DNA of 64,000 nucleotides from an uncultured Nonlabens sp. (GTDB taxonomy: Bacteria; Bacteroidota; Bacteroidia; Flavobacteriales; Flavobacteriaceae), in contig CANLKV010000002.1 in NCBI GenBank assembly GCA_947491755.1, positions 1 to 64,000 on the forward strand. The letters run 5' to 3'. A program made the translations under genes and the position numbers. The notes below the pieces were generated by a model. It worked only from the letters and a program-made list of their open reading frames with translations, was not told where the DNA came from and ran no database searches. Below, piece by piece: positions 63,451 to 64,000 of this stretch. The stretch's first letter is position 1. Each line of letters opens with the position of its first letter.

Positions 63451-64000
63451 CTATAACGGTGTTTTATCGGTTATTTTGTAGCGAGACTGATTATTCCCAG
63501 TCCTTATAATAAGTTCGCCTAGAAAACCCGCTACAAAAAACAAACTGCCTAGAATCATAGCGGTAAGAGCGATATAAAACCACGGATTTCTCGTAACCAG
63601 TTCATAAGGTAAGTCATAGGCAAGCTTATACAATTTTGAACCTCCTACATAAGCAGCGGTAAAAAAACCTAAAGTAAACATGATAAAACCTATACCACCG
63701 AATAGGTGCATGGGACGTTTACCAAAACGGGATATAAATGCAATAGTTACTAGGTCAAGAAAACCTTTTATAAACCGATCAGCGCCAAATTTTGTTTGAC
63801 CATACTTGCGCGCTTGATGCTGGACCACTTTTTGCGTGATGCGTTTATATCCAGCGTTTGCAGCGAGCACTGGTATATAACGATGCATCTCTCCATGTAC
63901 ATCAATATTTTTTACCACCTCCCTGCGATACGCTTTCAAGCCACAATTGAAATCATTCAATCGTACACCACTTGTTTTACGAGCGGCCCAATTGAAAAGC
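63451..64000 (-). CDS. family 2 glycosyltransferase (DPM1-like), partial
   Basis: The C-terminal 182 residues of a GT2 enzyme whose start lies beyond the window. The frame runs unbroken to the last base. It contains the acceptor motif DFNCGLKAYRREV (just inside the edge) and GQTKFGADRFIKG, then two transmembrane helices (about 80-105 and 125-150 of the fragment), as in GtrB/polyprenyl-phosphate sugar synthases. It would transfer a sugar to a lipid carrier for surface glycans. Confidence 0.85.
   Translation of the reverse strand, partial: LFNWAARKTSGVRLNDFNCGLKAYRREVVKNIDVHGEMHRYIPVLAANAGYKRITQKVVQHQARKYGQTKFGADRFIKGFLDLVTIAFISRFGKRPMHLFGGIGFIMFTLGFFTAAYVGGSKLYKLAYDLPYELVTRNPWFYIALTAMILGSLFFVAGFLGELIIRTGNNQSRYKITDKTPL

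Overview
The window looks like chromosomal DNA of a marine member of the Flavobacteriaceae (Bacteroidota). Evidence: AT-rich sequence, many starts without a clear Shine-Dalgarno, several promoter-like TAnnTTTG boxes with TTG about 20 bp upstream, and a gene set typical of the family (bshC, PafA phosphatase, BlaI/M56 pair with TonB plug modules, LURP-one protein, DUF2007, short SSB, LemA/TPM operon). A 16-20 bp palindrome (TTCGCTTTCGCGAAAGCGAA) recurs 12 times; from memory this is common in Nonlabens-like genomes, but the genus is not resolved. No phage, insertion sequence or CRISPR array was seen.

Layout. 1-660: tail of a 5S rRNA gene, its terminator and about 560 bp of non-coding DNA. 683-9000: glyA, fahA (tyrosine breakdown), bshC (bacillithiol), guaA, a LysM/periplasmic-binding-fold protein, OsmC. 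9.1-15.9 kb: pyrG, yidC, SprT-like, manC-type, DUF389 protein. 15.9-17.4 kb: MlaF/MlaE-type lipid ABC pair. 17.5-23.7 kb: PafA, small barrel protein, GT2, methyltransferase, LURP-one protein, FabI-like and FabH-like enzymes. 24-33.7 kb: UvrD/PcrA helicase, FMN glutamate-synthase-like protein, M1 aminopeptidase, recG, rluF. 33.8-38.4 kb: short ssb, DUF2007, a hicAB toxin-antitoxin island lodged between two diverged copies of a small membrane gene, YitT, GhrA. 38.6-44 kb: secreted barrel-like protein, GNAT, and the thrS-infC-rpmI-rplT translation cluster, with infC lacking any standard start codon. 44.1-50.5 kb: two related secreted proteins, an XRE/membrane-protein pair with two phased operators, and a BlaI/M56 pair behind operator dyads, a promoter and a structured leader. 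50.6-56.2 kb: BtuF-like binding protein, LemA-TPM-TPM, MiaE, YceI, MarR, barrel protein. 56.3-64 kb: RluA-type synthase, MsbA-like exporter, phosphosugar mutase, OmpA-like secreted protein, truncated GT2.

The accessory interest lies in four places: the palindrome family, which supplies in-frame peptide including three signal-peptide ends; the hicAB insertion; the 44-50.5 kb regulatory/secreted-domain locus; and the rare-codon infC start with a structured rpmI leader.
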